Below are positions 1 to 5,757 of a stretch of 29,037 bases of DNA, piece after piece (positions within the stretch are counted from its first letter, which is position 1; each line of letters starts with the position of its first letter). The notes under the pieces were generated by a model. The model was given only the letters and a program-made list of their open reading frames with translations, was not told where the DNA came from and did not search any database. Origin of the DNA: a virus; the IMG/VR virus record IMGVR_UViG_3300028197_000114, positions 1-29,037 of that record. The stretch is one strand, 5' to 3'. A program made the translations under genes and the position numbers.

Positions 1-151
1 GGTTATGGTAAACTGTGAGTTTTGATACGTGTAGCACCATTCACACAGGCAATGCAGAACTGAATAAGTCTTGCCACTTCTTGAACCACCTTGTAAGCAA
101 ACGATACGCGCTTGGCTTCCCTTTACATCGTAGTACGCTTTAGGCTGTTTC
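1..151. repeat. Terminal direct repeat, left copy (circular-genome overlap)
   Basis: These 151 bases recur at the right end (28887-29037) with a single difference, A at 25 versus G at 28911. The repeat lies inside the terminase large-subunit gene, and the difference is synonymous (TAT versus TAC, Tyr). This is what an assembler leaves when a circular or circularly permuted genome is written out linearly. A true physical terminal repeat is possible but less likely, because it would cut the terL reading frame. Confidence 0.93.
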
Positions 152-153
152 AC
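1..153 (-). CDS. terL: Terminase large subunit, 5' end (continues at 28886 across the circular join)
   Basis: This is the beginning of TerL; the rest is the entry ending at 29037. The frame upstream is closed by a stop at 184-186, and no ATG lies between that stop and the Walker A motif. The GTG at 151-153 is therefore the likely start. It overlaps the TGA of the DUF5681 gene (150-152) as GTGA, which implies translational coupling. On the circle the gene is 1,152 nt and encodes 383 residues. This part encodes the Walker A motif GGSRSGKT at about residues 22-29. The ATPase drives DNA packaging at the portal. Confidence 0.9.
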   Translation of the reverse strand, partial: MKQPKAYYDVKGSQARIVCLQGGSRSGKTYSVLHCLCEWCYTYQNSQFTIT

Positions 154-467
154 GTAGTCAGGTTCTCTTCTTCTTGGTCTGTCCTACCCAATACCTCATC
201 GAACCACGAAGGAGGCTTAGAAGCCTCTAAAATGGTTACGTCAGTTTCTACTTGCTTAGGCATGAAGTATGGCATCAAGCCGCTTAAAGCCTTGAGGTAT
301 TTCTCATCGCTGTTCTCACGCAAGATACCTAGTGAGTTTTTAATGTTATCCATCTCACCTTCCATTACCTGCACAAACAATTCTCGTGCCTCACTAGAAA
401 TTTTACCCTTAGCACCTTTTGGTCTTCCATTAGGGTTTCCCGATTGTCCTTTATCGTACTTAGCCAT
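150..467 (-). CDS. DUF5681-type protein in the small-terminase position
   Basis: The 105-residue protein starts with the motif GQSGNPNGRPKGAKGK, the signature of DUF5681, a short basic domain often encoded beside phage terminases. The rest is helical and acidic, without a recognisable catalytic motif. I chose the ATG at 465-467 because it puts the conserved motif at the N-terminus and avoids overlapping the methyltransferase stop; a longer form from 518 is open. The TGA stop overlaps the TerL GTG. Position suggests a small-terminase or packaging-accessory role, but the domain alone does not prove DNA recognition. Confidence 0.78.
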   Translation of the reverse strand: MAKYDKGQSGNPNGRPKGAKGKISSEARELFVQVMEGEMDNIKNSLGILRENSDEKYLKALSGLMPYFMPKQVETDVTILEASKPPSWFDEVLGRTDQEEENLTT

Positions 468-486
468 GTCTGTTTTTTTCTGTTGT

Positions 487-1488
487 TTACAGCAGTTCGT
501 ACTCTTTGATTGATTCAAATATACGGTGTGCTACTTGTGGCACTATGGCATTTCCGTATCCTTTAATGCTTTCGCTTCTCCACTTTGGAAAGGTAATGCC
601 GTCCAATTCTTTGGGAAGCCCATCATCTCCTCCACAAATAGGGGTGACAGTTGGGAAGTTTTCCCACCTATTTCGTACTTCGTCGCTACCCTGTCTGATA
701 GGTTGTTTCTCCCTCGGTCTATTGATGCATTGGCTTTTGCTTGTTGCGCTGTTGGTGTGGGTAGCAACTGATGTATTTGGGTTGCTAGGTTTGGCATCGT
801 TGTTCCGTTCGGGTATTTCTCCATCCTTGCTTTGAACTTCTCCAAGTCGTGAACTGGTTCCGATGTTGTTGGAGTCAGAAGCAAACCTATTTTTTCCATA
901 GTCGGTTTGTATTCGCTCATTACCTCCTGTGCTAACGTTCCCGAATCCCCACTCTTTGGATTCTTCTTGCCGCTGACTACTAGCCCGTCCATTGCTGTTG
1001 GTGTTTTTAGCAACAACCCAAACTCTGTCTCGTCTGTGGGGAGCGTTGACGGCACAAGCAGGAATAATAAACGATTGGACGGAGTACCCGATATTTTCCA
1101 AGTCAGCGCACACTTCCTCGAATACCAATCCGTCCGACCAATTAACAATCCCGCGAACGTTCTCGCCCAAGACCCAACGGGGATTACACTCTCTGATAAC
1201 TCTAAGCATCTCTTTCCACAGATAGCGTTCATCATCTGATCCCTTTCGTTGCCCTGCAAGGCTGAAGGGTTGGCAGGGGAATCCACCGCTAAGGATGTCA
1301 ACTCGTCCATTATACTTAGTTGCGTCGAACTCCTTGATGTCTCCATATTGTTCTGCATTCGGAAAGTGATACTTTAAAATCTTACGTGGAAATTCTTCCC
1401 ACTCGCAATTGAATATGTTTTCAAAGCCTGACCATTCCGCTGCCAGGTCAAAACCTCCAATGCCACTGAACAAACTTGCGTGTGTCAT
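487..1488 (-). CDS. dcm: C5 cytosine-specific DNA methyltransferase
   Basis: This 333-residue enzyme transfers a methyl group from S-adenosylmethionine to C5 of cytosine in a specific DNA site. Motif I is FSGIGGFDLAAEW (residues 7-19). Motif IV is GGFPCQPFS with catalytic Cys72. ENV (109-111) is motif VI and HRRDRVW (151-157) is motif VIII. The C-terminal GYGNAIVPQ is motif X. The stretch from about 160 to 280 is N/S/T-rich and poorly structured, where the target-recognition region is expected. Its start overlaps the upstream winged-helix gene as ATGA. No endonuclease partner is visible, so it probably protects phage DNA from host restriction. A second long ORF lies inside it in another frame. 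Confidence 0.95.
   Translation of the reverse strand: MTHASLFSGIGGFDLAAEWSGFENIFNCEWEEFPRKILKYHFPNAEQYGDIKEFDATKYNGRVDILSGGFPCQPFSLAGQRKGSDDERYLWKEMLRVIRECNPRWVLGENVRGIVNWSDGLVFEEVCADLENIGYSVQSFIIPACAVNAPHRRDRVWVVAKNTNSNGRASSQRQEESKEWGFGNVSTGGNERIQTDYGKNRFASDSNNIGTSSRLGEVQSKDGEIPERNNDAKPSNPNTSVATHTNSATSKSQCINRPREKQPIRQGSDEVRNRWENFPTVTPICGGDDGLPKELDGITFPKWRSESIKGYGNAIVPQVAHRIFESIKEYELL
543..1358 (-). CDS. Overprinted 271-codon ORF inside the methyltransferase gene
   Basis: This ORF lies on the same strand as the methyltransferase, in the +1 frame, and covers about codons 44-315 of that gene. It has an ATG start. The product has three similar proline/threonine motifs (LLKTPTAMDG, LLTPTTSEP, LLPTPTAQQ), a tract LTWKISGTPSNRLLFLLVPS and an ending LSPLFVEEMMGFPKNWTALPF. 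These read like a real protein family. From memory, unverified, very similar sequences are annotated as separate proteins in other phages with this type of methyltransferase. The in-frame counterpart (GGDDGLPKELDGITFPKW) is equally typical of the enzyme, so both frames look selected. No function can be assigned, and expression is unproven. Confidence 0.5.
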   Translation of the reverse strand: MQNNMETSRSSTQLSIMDELTSLAVDSPANPSALQGNERDQMMNAICGKRCLELSESVIPVGSWARTFAGLLIGRTDWYSRKCALTWKISGTPSNRLLFLLVPSTLPTDETEFGLLLKTPTAMDGLVVSGKKNPKSGDSGTLAQEVMSEYKPTMEKIGLLLTPTTSEPVHDLEKFKARMEKYPNGTTMPNLATQIHQLLPTPTAQQAKANASIDRGRNNLSDRVATKYEIGGKTSQLSPLFVEEMMGFPKNWTALPFQSGEAKALKDTEMP

Positions 1489-1868
1489 CCGTTGTTAAAA
1501 ATCATACGCACTTCTGTCTGTCCTCCCCCTTCAGGAACTTGTACATAGACTTGTTCAATCCACTCATTCTTGTATCCCTGCGCCATCCATTTAGTTCGTT
1601 TTTCAAACTGACGCGCTTTAATTACTTCTTGCTGTTCCTGCTCATTTTCGGTCAGCTCATAATCACCGTCAGCATCAAAGCGCACAATGCCTTTGTCGTG
1701 CATCTCGCTTAACCTCGCTGATGCTGTCTGCATCTTTAGTTCTAGTTCCCTTGCTATTGAATGCAAATTCAAAGCCCCTTCTCTGTGTAGGTATATTTGA
1801 ATCCGCTGTTCAATAGATAGTTTCTTTGGCTTAATTTCTTCGTGCGCCTGGTCGCTTGCTTTACTCAT
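1485..1868 (-). CDS. Winged-helix DNA-binding protein
   Basis: This 127-residue protein has a charged N-terminus and then a winged-helix-like segment (about 18-72). In it, LSIEQRIQIYLHREG leads to the helix pair SIARELELKMQTASARLSEM and a wing GIVRFDADGDYELT. The C-terminal third is basic with a short beta-like ending. It overlaps the methyltransferase start as ATGA and the upstream gene by 8 nt, so the three are co-translated. It could be a transcriptional regulator or a replication-accessory protein; the sequence does not separate these. The fold call is moderately sure, the role is unknown. Confidence 0.65.
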   Translation of the reverse strand: MSKASDQAHEEIKPKKLSIEQRIQIYLHREGALNLHSIARELELKMQTASARLSEMHDKGIVRFDADGDYELTENEQEQQEVIKARQFEKRTKWMAQGYKNEWIEQVYVQVPEGGGQTEVRMIFNNG

Positions 1869-2226
1869 CTTCTAGTCTGCTTTTAAAATGTTCAATTATT
1901 AGTTCTGTCTTAACCTTGTAGTAGTCTTTAAATTCTGCGTCCCCTCCCTCCTGCTTGTACAGCTTGTACAGTACAGCACGTAGCCTTTGGCTTTGTGTCT
2001 TTTTCTTGTCGTACAGGTCTAACTCTATCTTGTCTAACTCTTCAAACTCTGTGCTGTCTTCAGGTTCACCTTCTGCCCTAAAATACAATATGCCAAATGT
2101 GTCTAACAAACTGTCAATTTTCATTAGGTCTTCGCTCGTCTGCTCTTGAGTCAGTAAACGTAAACTTACACTCCTATCCTTTCTGCGTTGGTAGCCATCA
2201 AGAATGGCAGGGCATAAGATTTTCAT
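1861..2226 (-). CDS. Conserved-looking early phage protein, unknown function
   Basis: I cannot assign a function to this 121-residue protein. It begins KILCPAILDGYQRRKDRSV, which has no membrane segment, then has a mixed acidic middle and a strongly helical C-terminal half (QRLRAVLYKLYKQ, then a segment ending EHFKSRLEDE). It sits tightly between the zinc-cluster protein (ATGA overlap at its start) and the winged-helix gene (8-nt overlap). The tight coupling and ordinary codon use support a real gene. A small DNA-metabolism accessory protein would fit the context, but this is inference from neighbours only. Confidence 0.75.
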   Translation of the reverse strand: MKILCPAILDGYQRRKDRSVSLRLLTQEQTSEDLMKIDSLLDTFGILYFRAEGEPEDSTEFEELDKIELDLYDKKKTQSQRLRAVLYKLYKQEGGDAEFKDYYKVKTELIIEHFKSRLEDE

Positions 2227-2663
2227 TTGTCACAGCTTATAGCGTATGCCTTTTCGAGTTGCTCCAACTTACCGAGCATACATGACCCACACCTAGTTTT
2301 CTTTAGTCGAATTCCAAAGGTGCGTTGGTACACATCAACCAATGTATCTTGGTAGCTAAGTGTAATCTGTGCGCCTTGTTTAAACTTAGGCTTTAAAACA
2401 CTTTCCCATAGCTTTTGATCGGCTTTGCTCATGCCATCATAACGCGGAAAACGATTGTTTAAATACTCCTTACGTTTTTTACACCCACAATCCTTACCCG
2501 TTATCTGCGATACTTTATCGACCACCTTTTTAATTCCCGTGGCTTCAGTAAGTTTTTCAATATCATCCCCTAACCCTTTTGATTTCTTCGCTCTTGGCTT
2601 GTAAGTGCGCTTGGGCTTTCCTAATGCTTCTGTAGATTGTTTGTCTGTTGATTCCTGTGGCAT
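2223..2663 (-). CDS. Cysteine-cluster phage protein, possible zinc binder
   Basis: This 146-residue protein has a lysine-rich low-complexity start (KPKRTYKPRAKKSKG) and then GLGDDIEKLTEATGIKKVVD. The motif KDCGCKKRKEYLN carries Cys59 and Cys61, and TRCGSCMLGKLEQLEKAY carries Cys125 and Cys128, so four cysteines could hold one zinc. I associate this arrangement with small proteins in Bacteroidota phages and prophages, where it is of unknown function. Its first 101 nt overlap the 3' end of the sigma-like gene in another frame, although both products look genuine there. The basic tail suggests nucleic-acid binding, which is not shown. Confidence 0.78.
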   Translation of the reverse strand: MPQESTDKQSTEALGKPKRTYKPRAKKSKGLGDDIEKLTEATGIKKVVDKVSQITGKDCGCKKRKEYLNNRFPRYDGMSKADQKLWESVLKPKFKQGAQITLSYQDTLVDVYQRTFGIRLKKTRCGSCMLGKLEQLEKAYAISCDK

Positions 2664-3084
2664 CGCTTAAAGTGTTTAATGTGTGACTATGTAAATAATA
2701 GGCTTTGAATAATTCTCTATCAAACCATTTCAATTCTTCTAGCATTTTATATGCTGTACCTAGTTGTTTTTTTTCAAGGTATATAATTTCATGGTCATCA
2801 AGCATCAATTGCTCTATGTTGTGATTCGTTTTTCTGCTGTCGTATTCTAAATACTTCTTGTAAAATTTACCGTCTTTATGATAGCTTGCAATTCGCATTG
2901 CCCGTTTCATGTATGGCAGCATTTCGTTTCGTTGGCACAGACTATCTAATCGTTCCCCTTTTTTCATAAGGGTCATAGCCATGTCATGCACTAAGTCGTT
3001 TGACCAGTACTCACCAACTAAGAGTACAGAGTACCTTATCAATGTGTCATATTCTTTATTAAGGAAGTTTTCGAAACAGTTCAT
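2563..3084 (-). CDS. Sigma-factor-like / HTH regulatory protein
   Basis: This 173-residue protein resembles a minimal sigma-70-family factor. The N-terminal third (TLIRYSVLLVGEYWSNDLVHDMAMTLM, split across residues 14-40) is reminiscent of region 2. A charged helical linker follows. Residues about 136-160 form a region-4-like helix-turn-helix, LNTLSDATGINRQTIYRSIRKAQ. The -10-recognition residues are not clear, so a plain HTH protein remains possible. It may direct host RNA polymerase to late phage promoters. The start overlaps NinG by 26 nt, and the last 33 codons overlap the next gene, so the HTH is encoded in dual-coding DNA. Confidence 0.62.
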   Translation of the reverse strand: MNCFENFLNKEYDTLIRYSVLLVGEYWSNDLVHDMAMTLMKKGERLDSLCQRNEMLPYMKRAMRIASYHKDGKFYKKYLEYDSRKTNHNIEQLMLDDHEIIYLEKKQLGTAYKMLEELKWFDRELFKAYYLHSHTLNTLSDATGINRQTIYRSIRKAQAHLQAKSEEIKRVRG

Positions 3085-3463
3085 TGTAATGCGCAGTCAT
3101 TTCTTGCAGGTCTGCAATGCTGTATTTAGTCATTTGATTGCTCATAAACAGAATTTTATCTGCTGTTCCTTCACCGTAAATTGTGTCTAGCCTTTTTGCA
3201 AAGACAAACTGTTGCCCACCTAAAAACCCATTGCAACGTTTACATTGTGGCATCATATTAACTAACCCTTCTTCGGGCTTATACAACCACCTTGTACTCA
3301 TTTTACCTCGCGTTATAAAGTGTCCGCAATCCATAAGTTTCCAACTTTTGCGATCAAGGCAGGTAAAGCAATTTGCTATACCAAATTCATCTGCGTTAGA
3401 CTTACGGACATAATAGCTTAACGCCTTGTCTAATTTGGCTTTCGCTTTAGTCTTCGTCACCAT
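3059..3463 (-). CDS. ninG: NinG-like recombination protein (zinc-binding, HNH-like)
   Basis: This 134-residue protein matches the C-terminal core of NinG (Rap) from lambda-type phages, a structure-specific nuclease acting on recombination intermediates. The N-terminus is basic (KTKAKAKLDKAL). Visible zinc ligands are Cys32 and Cys35 (NCFTCLD), Cys46 and His48 (DCGHF), and Cys74 and Cys77 (QCKRCNGF). GGQQFVFAKRLD and the helical end complete the family pattern. It overlaps the sigma-like gene downstream and the 36-residue zinc-ribbon gene upstream. Its place between replication and packaging genes suits resolving branched DNA before packaging. Confidence 0.85.
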   Translation of the reverse strand: MVTKTKAKAKLDKALSYYVRKSNADEFGIANCFTCLDRKSWKLMDCGHFITRGKMSTRWLYKPEEGLVNMMPQCKRCNGFLGGQQFVFAKRLDTIYGEGTADKILFMSNQMTKYSIADLQEMTAHYNELFRKLP

Positions 3464-3557
3464 AACTGAAATCTGCGTGTTCTAAACATTCCGAACAAGT
3501 TTCCCAATCAGGATATTTTGGTGCGCCACAGCAAGTGCTTAATAGTTCTTTACTCAT
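3447..3557 (-). CDS. 36-residue zinc-ribbon-like microprotein
   Basis: The protein begins MSKELLSTCCGAP and continues with DWETCSECLEHADFS, so Cys9, Cys10, Cys21 and Cys24 could bind one zinc ion. The ATG (3555-3557) overlaps the TGA of the upstream gene as ATGA, and the 3' end overlaps the NinG start by 17 nt, so it is embedded in a translationally coupled chain. I recall similar CCGAP...C..C microproteins in Bacteroidota phages, where their function is unknown. It is short enough to be missed by gene callers, but the cysteine pattern and junctions support it. Confidence 0.75.
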   Translation of the reverse strand: MSKELLSTCCGAPKYPDWETCSECLEHADFSYGDED

Positions 3558-4138
3558 TTGTCCCATCCATTTTTCTTTTTTAGTCTAGTACCGATACCTT
3601 CCTTCTTTGGCACATGGTCTTTAGTTTGCATCTTGTCGTACAGTTCAACTAAACCCAAAGGCTGTAATGCCTGGTCAGTTCTTTCTGTGGCTTCATGCTT
3701 TTCAACCTTTGCTCGTTTTTCCAAAATCTCAGCACGAGTTTCTCCTTGGTACGTTTCAAGACAAACGAGTATCTCAGGAGTTTTAAAGCGTTCGAACATC
3801 TTTCCGTATTTGCCTTTACGTATCATGTCAAAGCACACACGGATTTCTTCTAGCTTTAAAGTAGGGTGTTCTTCAATTATTGAACGGCAGCAAAACATAA
3901 GTTCTTCATCGCTTTGTATCGTGACCTTGTAGTTCAACTCCTTAATCATTCGCCCTACTTCTGAGACAATCCACCCACGCACCATTTCAGGCGCAACCTT
4001 GAGTGCCTCTTGAATGTTAGTACCTTCTTCCCATGCCTGACCAGGCGAAAGTTGAATGCTCTTATCCTTCAGTAACGAATGACTTAATGTTTTCAGCGTT
4101 GAAGTTTGACTCTTTAAACCCTTTTGTAGCTGTGGCAT
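3554..4138 (-). CDS. Replication-module protein of unknown function
   Basis: This 194-residue, mostly helical protein sits directly after the replication initiator. The core (about 48-138) includes VRGWIVSEVGRMIKELN, an acidic stretch around EELMFCCRSIIEEHP, then IRVCFDMIRKGKYGKMFERF. This last pattern resembles a family common next to initiators in Bacteroidota phages (I think DUF6633-like, from memory). A helicase-loader or replisome-adaptor role is plausible only by position. With the ATG at 4136-4138 it overlaps the initiator gene by 77 nt; the next in-frame ATG, at residue 52, would cut into the conserved part. The C-terminus is basic and low-complexity. Confidence 0.7.
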   Translation of the reverse strand: MPQLQKGLKSQTSTLKTLSHSLLKDKSIQLSPGQAWEEGTNIQEALKVAPEMVRGWIVSEVGRMIKELNYKVTIQSDEELMFCCRSIIEEHPTLKLEEIRVCFDMIRKGKYGKMFERFKTPEILVCLETYQGETRAEILEKRAKVEKHEATERTDQALQPLGLVELYDKMQTKDHVPKKEGIGTRLKKKNGWDK

Positions 4139-4763
4139 CTTTATATTTTTTTTGTCTGCGTACCCAATTTCGCGCTGTTGCTTTCCAATCTTTTATTTTG
4201 TTACCGCCTTTTAACGTCCAACCCGTTTGATCGTACCAATCTTTAAATGCATCTGCTTCGTCGTAATGATTCTCAACTCCTAATTCTGCAAAGTACAAAT
4301 AACATTCTTGAGCATTAGGCATCCTCGTAGGCTTCCCTTCATTCATTGAATTGTTACTTGTATTAGTACTTGTATTAGTATGTCGTACTTTTCTACGGGT
4401 ATCAACCGTAGTTTTCGATGGTTCAGAACGTACTTTTTTACGGGTACGAGCCGTAGTTTTTGATGGGCTAGACTCGTAGTTAAGTACGGTAGTCATCCGT
4501 AAAATTCTACGGCTATGCCCATCGATTGTTTCGTGACTTCTGAGAATGTAACCTAGTTCTTGAACCTTCTTTAATGACTTTTCAATCGTGCTTGCAGAAC
4601 ATCGAATGTGATTGCATAAATGCTCATTGCTTATAAAACACGGTAAGCCATTTCTACTGAATGAATCAATTTCTAGAATGACCAGTTTATCTGTCCAACT
4701 CAACTCATCGTTCAAATACAAATCGCTTGGTATCCAAACGCCTTTAAATTCTCTGTTGCTCAT
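4062..4763 (-). CDS. Winged-helix replication initiator (lambda O / replisome-organizer type)
   Basis: This 233-residue protein has an N-terminal winged-helix domain (about 1-90): FKGVWIPSDLYLNDELSWTD, then CFISNEHLCNHIRCSASTIEKSL as the HTH and LGYILRSHETIDG as the wing. A basic S/T/R/K-rich linker (about 95-140) follows, then a C-terminal segment DWYDQTGWTLKGG ending KDWKATARNWVRRQKKY, typical of phage replication proteins. The linker is encoded by an array of iteron-like repeats, as the lambda origin lies inside gene O. It probably binds the origin and recruits the replicative helicase. Its ATG overlaps the 57-residue gene upstream as ATGA. Confidence 0.8.
   Translation of the reverse strand: MSNREFKGVWIPSDLYLNDELSWTDKLVILEIDSFSRNGLPCFISNEHLCNHIRCSASTIEKSLKKVQELGYILRSHETIDGHSRRILRMTTVLNYESSPSKTTARTRKKVRSEPSKTTVDTRRKVRHTNTSTNTSNNSMNEGKPTRMPNAQECYLYFAELGVENHYDEADAFKDWYDQTGWTLKGGNKIKDWKATARNWVRRQKKYKDATATKGFKESNFNAENIKSFVTEG
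4356..4379. repeat. 12-bp tandem repeat beside the iteron array
   Basis: ACTTGTATTAGT occurs twice in direct tandem (4356-4367 and 4368-4379), four bases before the first 45-bp iteron unit. It is AT-rich and encodes the TNTS-like repeat in the initiator linker. It could be the AT-rich unwinding side of the origin, or simply slippage in a low-complexity linker. Confidence 0.6.
4384..4512. repeat. Iteron-like array inside the initiator gene, candidate replication origin
   Basis: The interrupted palindrome TACGG-N7-CCGTA occurs three times, at 4394-4410, 4439-4455 and 4485-4501, with start-to-start spacings of 45 and 46 bp. A fourth half-site TACGG lies at 4508-4512. The first two copies sit in a near-tandem 45-bp repeat (4384-4428 and 4429-4473) that shares the flanking CGTACTTTT and TAGTTTT stretches. 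The array encodes the initiator's linker. Repeats inside an initiator gene are the classic layout of a phage origin such as lambda ori in O, so I infer the phage origin here. Confidence 0.68.
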
Positions 4764-4933
4764 AGGTATCGATATTGGTTTTTACCTGTTAATTCCTTCA
4801 GGTGCTTATTTATTTTGTGTAACTCTTCTACAAGTATACTCTTCTTATACCCTTGTACCTCATTGTGCAAGTAGTACAACTGAATACGCAGTAGGCGCAA
4901 CTCATTTACGGACAGCCTGTAAATGTCGAACAT
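4760..4933 (-). CDS. 57-residue helical protein coupled to the initiator
   Basis: The protein begins MFDIYRLSVNELRLLRIQL and ends TGKNQYRYL. Leucines recur with heptad-like spacing over most of it (ELRLLRIQLYYLHNEV, then LVEELHKINKHLKEL), so an amphipathic helix or coiled coil is likely. The ATG at 4931-4933 lies inside the end of the HTH gene (32-nt overlap), and the stop overlaps the initiator ATG as ATGA. Coupling at both ends and the non-random composition support a real gene. It fills what would otherwise be a 138-bp gap. Its function is unknown. Confidence 0.72.
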   Translation of the reverse strand: MFDIYRLSVNELRLLRIQLYYLHNEVQGYKKSILVEELHKINKHLKELTGKNQYRYL

Positions 4934-5132
4934 CTGTACAACGCTGCTCTATCATTTCAATGACTTCTTCAACAGGAACATCTCCCCATTTAGCAAGCTG
5001 CTGTACGTGTGTAAAGAATCTCTTAGGGTCTTGATTATACCATCTATTGACAGTGTTTTGACCTAACTCTAGGGCTTCCCCTAGTCTGTTCTGAGTGCCA
5101 AATTTGATTTTAATGAAAGTGTCCAAAGTCAT
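4902..5132 (-). CDS. Small HTH DNA-binding protein (Cro-like size)
   Basis: This 76-residue protein has a helix-turn-helix near its N-terminus (LDTFIKIKFGTQNRLGEAL, then ELGQNTVNRWYNQ, residues about 3-34) followed by a helical acidic tail. This layout fits a Cro/CI-type or YdaS-like DNA-binding protein. It overlaps the 66-residue gene upstream by 23 nt and the 57-residue gene downstream by 32 nt. It lies in the early operon just before the initiator, so it may repress the early promoter or regulate replication. No partner repressor or divergent switch is present, so I do not infer lysogeny. Confidence 0.7.
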   Translation of the reverse strand: MTLDTFIKIKFGTQNRLGEALELGQNTVNRWYNQDPKRFFTHVQQLAKWGDVPVEEVIEMIEQRCTDVRHLQAVRK

Positions 5133-5310
5133 TTCGTAGTTCGTCTAAGGTTTGTAGTAATAACAAGGCATTCTGCTTTGTTTCTTCAGGGCTGTCTGAA
5201 AAGTTAGATGCATGACCAATCGCCCATTTCAAGTCTTCGGGCATTGGTTCATGTACGTATGCATACTCTAATGTCTGCCCGTCTTCAAGTGTTTGCTTTA
5301 GTTTTCCCAT
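5110..5310 (-). CDS. Small early protein, unknown function
   Basis: I do not recognise this 66-residue protein. The N-terminal half (KLKQTLEDGQTLEYAYVHE) may form short strands. The second half is helical (PEETKQNALLLLQTLDELRND). Its ATG shares one base with the SSB-like gene's stop (TAATG), and its end overlaps the HTH gene by 23 nt. The tight junctions support translation. No metal-binding or membrane motif is visible. Confidence 0.68.
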   Translation of the reverse strand: MGKLKQTLEDGQTLEYAYVHEPMPEDLKWAIGHASNFSDSPEETKQNALLLLQTLDELRNDFGHFH

Positions 5311-5756
5311 TAGAAAGGCAGGTCATCATTGGTTACCTGGTCGTACTTAAAGTCATCTAAACCGTCACGCATATCAATAAACATACGCGCTGCCCTAGCA
5401 ATTTCATCGGGTGTTAATTGCCCTGATGATGTTGTGACCAGTTGCAAGTAATTAATTGAAGTGTTGATAGCCCACTGCCGACCAATGCGCAGTTGGTCTT
5501 CAGGAGACTTGCCTCCACCCCCTTTGCTTTGCCACTCTGATTTAGGCTTGCTTAATGACATCCTGCCATTGCCCCCTTTATCTTCCCATTCCTTTGTCAC
5601 TTCGCATTCGTCTCCTACGTTCCAACGCTTTTCGGATTTTGCGCTAACGATACCTGATCGCTCATCATCCAATAGCACTTCAAAATTGTAAATCGTTTCG
5701 TTTTGGTCGTTTGTCCAAGGCTTACCGTGCGACTGTATTTGAATTATTTTGCTCAT
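5310..5756 (-). CDS. OB-fold / SSB-like single-stranded DNA-binding protein
   Basis: This 148-residue protein has a beta-rich N-terminal half (KIIQIQSHGKPW, ETIYNFEVLLDDE, KRWNVGDECEVTKEWEDKG), which I read as a small OB-like barrel. A glycine/lysine linker and a helical segment follow. It ends in an acidic tip, DDLPF, closely matching the C-terminal peptide by which bacterial SSBs recruit replication and repair proteins. The ATG at 5754-5756 is chosen because it leaves one base after the upstream stop; a start at 5810 would overlap that gene. It probably coats phage ssDNA during replication. The fold call is inferred, while the DDLPF tip is visible directly. Confidence 0.72.
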   Translation of the reverse strand: MSKIIQIQSHGKPWTNDQNETIYNFEVLLDDERSGIVSAKSEKRWNVGDECEVTKEWEDKGGNGRMSLSKPKSEWQSKGGGGKSPEDQLRIGRQWAINTSINYLQLVTTSSGQLTPDEIARAARMFIDMRDGLDDFKYDQVTNDDLPF

Positions 5757-5757
5757 A

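Noticed and set aside
112-513. 133-codon plus-strand ORF opposite the DUF5681 gene
   Set aside because: It is antisense to a protein with a clear conserved motif, its product is low in recognisable structure, and no other plus-strand gene is supported anywhere in the window.
4612-5034. 140-codon plus-strand ORF opposite the initiator and its upstream genes
   Set aside because: It crosses three coupled minus-strand genes, has no recognisable motif, and its length follows from the codon use of the genes it shadows.
4902-5132. Cro-like repressor as a sign of lysogeny
   Set aside because: There is no divergent partner repressor, integrase or attachment site in the closed genome, so the HTH protein alone does not show a temperate life cycle.
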